A stretch of DNA of 64,000 nt from Microbacterium pullorum (GTDB taxonomy: Bacteria; Actinomycetota; Actinomycetes; Actinomycetales; Microbacteriaceae): positions 247,715-311,714 of the forward strand of contig NZ_JACSQP010000004.1 of NCBI RefSeq assembly GCF_014836535.1. The letters run 5' to 3'. Under the pieces are notes generated by a model. The model saw nothing but the letters and a program-made list of their open reading frames with translations, was not told the origin of the DNA and searched no databases. The position numbers were made by a program, and so were the translations under genes. This document shows, one piece after another, positions 60,878-64,000 of this stretch. Position 1 is the stretch's first letter. Every line of letters starts with the position of its first letter.

Positions 60878-62635
60878 CTACTCGACCTCGTGTCCCAGGT
60901 GGGGACGGGCGACGAAGCGCGCGGTGGCATCGGTGAGCGCTTCGAGCTCGACGATGACGACCTCGTTCGTGCCCGCACGGGTGACCGGCCCCGGTACGTA
61001 GAGCGTGCGCTGCGGGCCGCGGCGCCAGTAGCGGCCGAGGAAGAACCCGTTGACCCACGCGAAGCCCTTGCCCCACCCGGCGGTGTCGAGGAAGAGGTCG
61101 GCGGCGGCGGCGAGCTCGAACGACGCGCGCAGGCCGACGGGGCCCGCGGCGCGGCCGCCGGTCACCGGGGCGGCGGCGGCGGCCTGCGCGACCGCCGCCC
61201 CGAGCGCGGGCACGTCGAACGTGCGCACGTGCCACGGTGCGGTGATCGGCTCACCGTCCAGGCGCACACCGCCGACGAGGCCCTTGGGCTCGCCGATCTT
61301 GGTGTCGTAGTTGACCCGGCCGGTCTCCTCGACGAGCAGACGCAGCTCGGCGCCCGCGGGAAGCGGCATCGCGAGGTCGCCGATCGTGCGCTGCAGGATG
61401 CCGACGGGGCGCTCGTCCACGGCCACCCAGGCGTAGTCGCGCACATCGGCGTCGAGCACGGTGGTCGCCTCGGTGTCGAGGGCCGCCGTGTACTCGGCGA
61501 GCACCAGGTCGGGGCCGAGCTCGTCGAGCGTGGGCGGGGTGTCGAAGACACCGCGGTCGGTTGCGACGAGCGGCAGCGGGTCGCCGACCGAGGCGAGCGC
61601 GACCTGCAGCACGGGGGCATCGACGGGCTCGGGGAGCGGCTCGTCGGGCACCGGCGCGTGCTTCGCGATCACCTCGCGGAACGCGCGGAACTTCTCGGTG
61701 ACGTCGCCGGACTCGGTGAGGGGGGAGTCGTAGTCGTAGGAGGTCACCAGCGGCAGGTAGCGACCGGAGTCGTTCGCGCCGTTGGTGAGGCCGAAGTTGG
61801 TGCCGCCGTGCACCATGTAGATGTTCACGGATGCGCCCGCGGCGAGCAGCTCGTCGAGGTCGCGGGCGGCGTCGGCGAAGGTCGTGGTGTGGTGCTTCTC
61901 GCCCCAGTGGTCGAACCAGCCGCACCAGAACTCCATGCACATGAGCGGCCCGGTGGGCTGGTGTTCGCGGAGGGTCGCGAGGCGCTCGCCGATGCGGGAG
62001 CCGAACGACCCGGTCTTGTGCAGGCCCTCGTGCGCGCCGCCTTCGAGCATGTGCGCGATGGGCTGGTCGACCTGCGTGAGCGGCACCGTGATGCCGGCCG
62101 CGCGGGTGAGGCGGATCAGCTCGGCGAGGTAGGCCTTGTCGGAGCCGTACGCGCCGTACTCGTTCTCGATCTGCACCAGGATGACGCTGCCGCCCTGGTC
62201 GATCTGACGCGGCGCGACGATCGCGTTGATGCGGTCGAGGAAGCTCGTCACGGCCGCGAGGTAGCGCGGGTCGGAGCTGCGCAACGTCATCTCGGTGTCG
62301 GCGGTGAGCCAGGTGGGCAGCCCGCCGTTGTGCCACTCGGCGCAGATGTAGGGCCCCGGGCGCACGATGGCGTGCAGGCCCTCTTCGGCGACCAGATCGA
62401 GGAAGCGGCCGAGGTCGAGCCCGCCGGAGGCATCCCATTGCCCCGGCACCGGCTCGTGCGCGTTCCAGGCGACGTAGGTCTCGATGGCGTTCAGCCCCAT
62501 GAGCTTCGCCTTGCGCAGGCGGTCGCGCCAGAGGTCCGGGTGCACCCGGAAGTAGTGCATCGCGCCCGAGATGATGCGGTGGGGTTCGCCGTCGAGGAGG
62601 AAGTCGGTCTCGCCGATCCGGAAGCGGGAGGTCAT
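60878..62635 (-). CDS. Glycoside hydrolase family 35 beta-galactosidase
   Basis: A 585-residue GH35 enzyme removing terminal beta-galactose. SGAMHYFRVHPDLWRDRLRK, GLNAIETYVAWNAHEP, VRPGPYICAEWHNGGLP, the acid/base Glu in LVQIENEYGAYG and nucleophile Glu in PLMCMEFWCGWFDHWG are conserved, followed by beta domains with GWGKGFAWVNGFFLGRYW. No signal peptide is seen, so it splits imported galactosides and the galactose enters GalK/GalT/GalE. It ends 42 bases before galE (same strand). ATG 62635 is 6 bases after TAGGCT. Confidence 0.95.
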   Translation of the reverse strand: MTSRFRIGETDFLLDGEPHRIISGAMHYFRVHPDLWRDRLRKAKLMGLNAIETYVAWNAHEPVPGQWDASGGLDLGRFLDLVAEEGLHAIVRPGPYICAEWHNGGLPTWLTADTEMTLRSSDPRYLAAVTSFLDRINAIVAPRQIDQGGSVILVQIENEYGAYGSDKAYLAELIRLTRAAGITVPLTQVDQPIAHMLEGGAHEGLHKTGSFGSRIGERLATLREHQPTGPLMCMEFWCGWFDHWGEKHHTTTFADAARDLDELLAAGASVNIYMVHGGTNFGLTNGANDSGRYLPLVTSYDYDSPLTESGDVTEKFRAFREVIAKHAPVPDEPLPEPVDAPVLQVALASVGDPLPLVATDRGVFDTPPTLDELGPDLVLAEYTAALDTEATTVLDADVRDYAWVAVDERPVGILQRTIGDLAMPLPAGAELRLLVEETGRVNYDTKIGEPKGLVGGVRLDGEPITAPWHVRTFDVPALGAAVAQAAAAAPVTGGRAAGPVGLRASFELAAAADLFLDTAGWGKGFAWVNGFFLGRYWRRGPQRTLYVPGPVTRAGTNEVVIVELEALTDATARFVARPHLGHEVE

Positions 62636-62641
62636 CGCCCC

Positions 62642-62663
62642 AGCCTAGCCAGCAAACGCTTTC
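62642..62663 (-). promoter_or_regulatory. GH35 promoter with LacI-type operator
   Basis: On the minus strand TAGGCT (62642-62647) ends 6 bases before ATG 62635, implying a leaderless message. GCAAACGCTTTC (62652-62663) follows GnAAnCGnTTnC, the LacI-family half-site pattern, and lies in the promoter spacer. It differs from the gal operators, so a different LacI protein is probably responsible. Confidence 0.55.
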
Positions 62664-62693
62664 CCTCCCGACGGCGGCCGGGTGCCGCCCCGG

Positions 62694-64000
62694 CTACCGC
62701 GAGGGCACCGTCAGCACGCCGTTGCGGCGGTGCGGCACGCCCGCCAGCGCCTCATCGCGCAGCGCCGGGGGGAGCAGCGGCGTCGGGGCGTCCTGGAAGG
62801 CGATCGGCCGCAGGAACCGGCGGATCGAGGTCGCTCCCACCGACGTGTGCAGCGACGTCGTGGCCGGCCACGGGCCGCCGTGGTGCTGCGACCAGGTGAC
62901 GGCGACACCGGTGGGCCAGCCCGCGAACAGCACCCGACCGGCGCGCTCCTGCAGCAGGGCGAGGGTCCGGGCGACGTCGTCGCCCGGCTCGGCGTGCAGC
63001 GTCGCGGTGAGCGCTCCCGGCACGGCGCGCAGCGCGCGGTGCAGATCGTCGGCGCCGTCGTAGCGCACCAGCAGCGTCACCGGTCCGAAGCACTCCTCCA
63101 GCAGCGTCTCGGGGCGCGCGGCGACGGCGTCGGCGTCGGTCGCCAGCACGATCGGCCGCGCCCCGTCGGGCGTCTCGGCGCCGGTCGCGACGACCTCGAC
63201 GGCGGGGTCGGCGGTGAGCGCCTCGACCCCGGACGGGAAGGCCTCGGTGATGCGGTCGGTCAGCAGCGGCCCGCCGGCGATGCCGGTGACGGCGGCTGCG
63301 GTGGCCGCTTCGAACCCGGCCCCGCGCGGCACGAACACCACGCCCGGTTTGGTGCAGAACTGGCCGACCCCCAGCGTGAACGAGCCGGCGAGGCCCGTGG
63401 CGAGCTGCTCCCCGCGTGCCGCAGCCGCGGCGGGCGTGATCACGACGGGGTTGGTGCTGCCGAGCTCACCGTAGAAGGGAATCGGGTCGGGCCGTGAGAC
63501 GGCGAGGTCGAACAGCGCCCGGCCGCCCGAGAGCGATCCGGTGAAGCCTGCGGCCTGCACGAGCGGATGCCGCACCAGCGCGTTGCCGGCCTCGCGACCC
63601 TCGACCAGTGCGAGCGAGCCGGCCGGTGCGCCGGCGGCCTCGAGGGCGGCGACCGCGATCTCGGCGGTGCGCCGGGACAGCTCGGGGTGACCGGAGTGGG
63701 CCTTCACGATCACCGGGTTGCCGGCGGCGAGAGCCGAGGCGGTGTCGCCGCCGCACACCGAGAACGCGAACGGGAAGTTCGAGGCCGCGAAGACCGCCAC
63801 CGGCCCGACGCCGGTGAGCATGCGGCGCAGCTCGGGGCGCGGCGGGGTGGCCGTGGCATCCGCGTCGTCGACGATCAGCTCCTGGTAGGACCCCTCTTCG
63901 ACCACGGCCGCGAACAGCCGCAGCTGGCCGGTGGTGCGGCCGACCTCGCCGGCGAGGCGCGTGGTGCCCAGGCGCGTCTCGCGGTCGGCGATCTCAACGA
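62694..64000 (-). CDS. Aldehyde dehydrogenase (NADP+), 2,5-dioxovalerate/ketoglutarate-semialdehyde type, partial
   Basis: The 3' end of an aldehyde dehydrogenase gene; the start lies beyond the right edge. At the edge the frame reads ETRLGTTRLAGEVGRTTGQL, a signature of the alpha-ketoglutarate-semialdehyde dehydrogenase group. GVGPVAVFAASNFPFAFSVC, GFTGSLSGGRALFDLA, ELGSTNPVVITP (Glu) and LGVGQFCTKPGVVFVP (catalytic Cys) follow. It oxidises the semialdehyde from pentose, hexuronate or galactarate non-phosphorylative routes, by family. Its upstream genes are unseen; downstream lies the GH35 gene, 58 bases away. Confidence 0.88.
   Translation of the reverse strand, partial: VEIADRETRLGTTRLAGEVGRTTGQLRLFAAVVEEGSYQELIVDDADATATPPRPELRRMLTGVGPVAVFAASNFPFAFSVCGGDTASALAAGNPVIVKAHSGHPELSRRTAEIAVAALEAAGAPAGSLALVEGREAGNALVRHPLVQAAGFTGSLSGGRALFDLAVSRPDPIPFYGELGSTNPVVITPAAAAARGEQLATGLAGSFTLGVGQFCTKPGVVFVPRGAGFEAATAAAVTGIAGGPLLTDRITEAFPSGVEALTADPAVEVVATGAETPDGARPIVLATDADAVAARPETLLEECFGPVTLLVRYDGADDLHRALRAVPGALTATLHAEPGDDVARTLALLQERAGRVLFAGWPTGVAVTWSQHHGGPWPATTSLHTSVGATSIRRFLRPIAFQDAPTPLLPPALRDEALAGVPHRRNGVLTVPSR

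Overview
The window is about 70% GC, has genes packed on both strands with many 1-4 base start/stop overlaps (ATGA, GTGA), frequent GTG and TTG starts, and -10 boxes of the TAGGCT kind placed 6-8 bases before start codons. With an F420 ligase gene, PadR/DUF1048 modules and a GH35/gal locus, this points to a high-GC actinobacterium, most likely Microbacteriaceae (Microbacterium-like). That is inferred from gene content only. Bases 1-35 are a G/C homopolymer run that looks like a contig-end artefact, and the last gene runs off the right edge. I saw no rRNA, tRNA, CRISPR array, insertion sequence or prophage.

Layout. (1) 0.1-6.7 kb: etfB-etfA, a membrane cytochrome b with a triplicated N-terminal motif, an MBL-fold hydrolase, acyl-CoA dehydrogenase and enoyl-CoA hydratase: fatty or branched-chain acyl-CoA oxidation with its electron-transfer flavoprotein. 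(2) 6.85-9.2 kb: PadR-DUF1048-ABC exporter operon with a long palindrome at its promoter. (3) 9.25-11.4 kb: a tandem-repeat block, F420 ligase cofE, a GNAT acetyltransferase and a thioesterase. (4) 11.3-13.8 kb: SipW-type signal peptidase between two proteins with SipW-type signal peptides, a TasA/camelysin-like surface-fibre locus. (5) 13.9-19.9 kb: putA, a dimethylargininase-family hydrolase and rocD: arginine/ornithine/proline to glutamate. (6) 20.1-23.6 kb: circularly permuted ATP-grasp, alpha-E and transglutaminase genes, a conserved trio of unsettled function.

(7) 23.6-37.0 kb: L-rhamnose utilisation. A LacI regulator diverges from an ABC importer operon (ATPase, two permeases, lipoprotein receptor). 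The convergent operon rhaM-rhaI-MFS-rhaD-rhaB-serine hydrolase carries mutarotase, isomerase, transporter, kinase and aldolase/dehydrogenase. Near-identical LacI-type half sites at both promoters support one regulon. (8) 37.1-43.6 kb: a RecQ-like helicase with a C-terminal phosphoribosyltransferase-like domain, a second LacI regulator paralogous to the first, an aldo/keto reductase, an LLM flavin oxidoreductase and an alditol oxidase. (9) 43.6-46.4 kb: MarR/MFS pair and a monoacylglycerol-lipase-like hydrolase. (10) 46.5-51.3 kb: DEAD-box RNA helicase with an RGG-rich tail and structured leader, a permuted lipoate ligase overlapping an orphan DNA methyltransferase, and an F420-type LLM oxidoreductase. 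(11) 51.3-56.2 kb: GH3 beta-glucosidase, an SDR and TetR pair sharing a perfect operator, and an alpha/beta hydrolase. (12) 56.3-64.0 kb: galT-galK with a divergent LacI regulator and two operators, galE, GH35 beta-galactosidase and a partial aldehyde dehydrogenase: galactoside breakdown through the Leloir route.

Overall this is a saprophyte-type segment devoted to plant-sugar use (rhamnose, galactosides, beta-glucosides, polyols), amino-acid and acyl-CoA oxidation. The least explained items are the ETF-cytochrome b unit, the ATP-grasp trio, the SipW locus, a helical module shared by the GH3 enzyme and its SDR neighbour, and several long intergenic inverted repeats.
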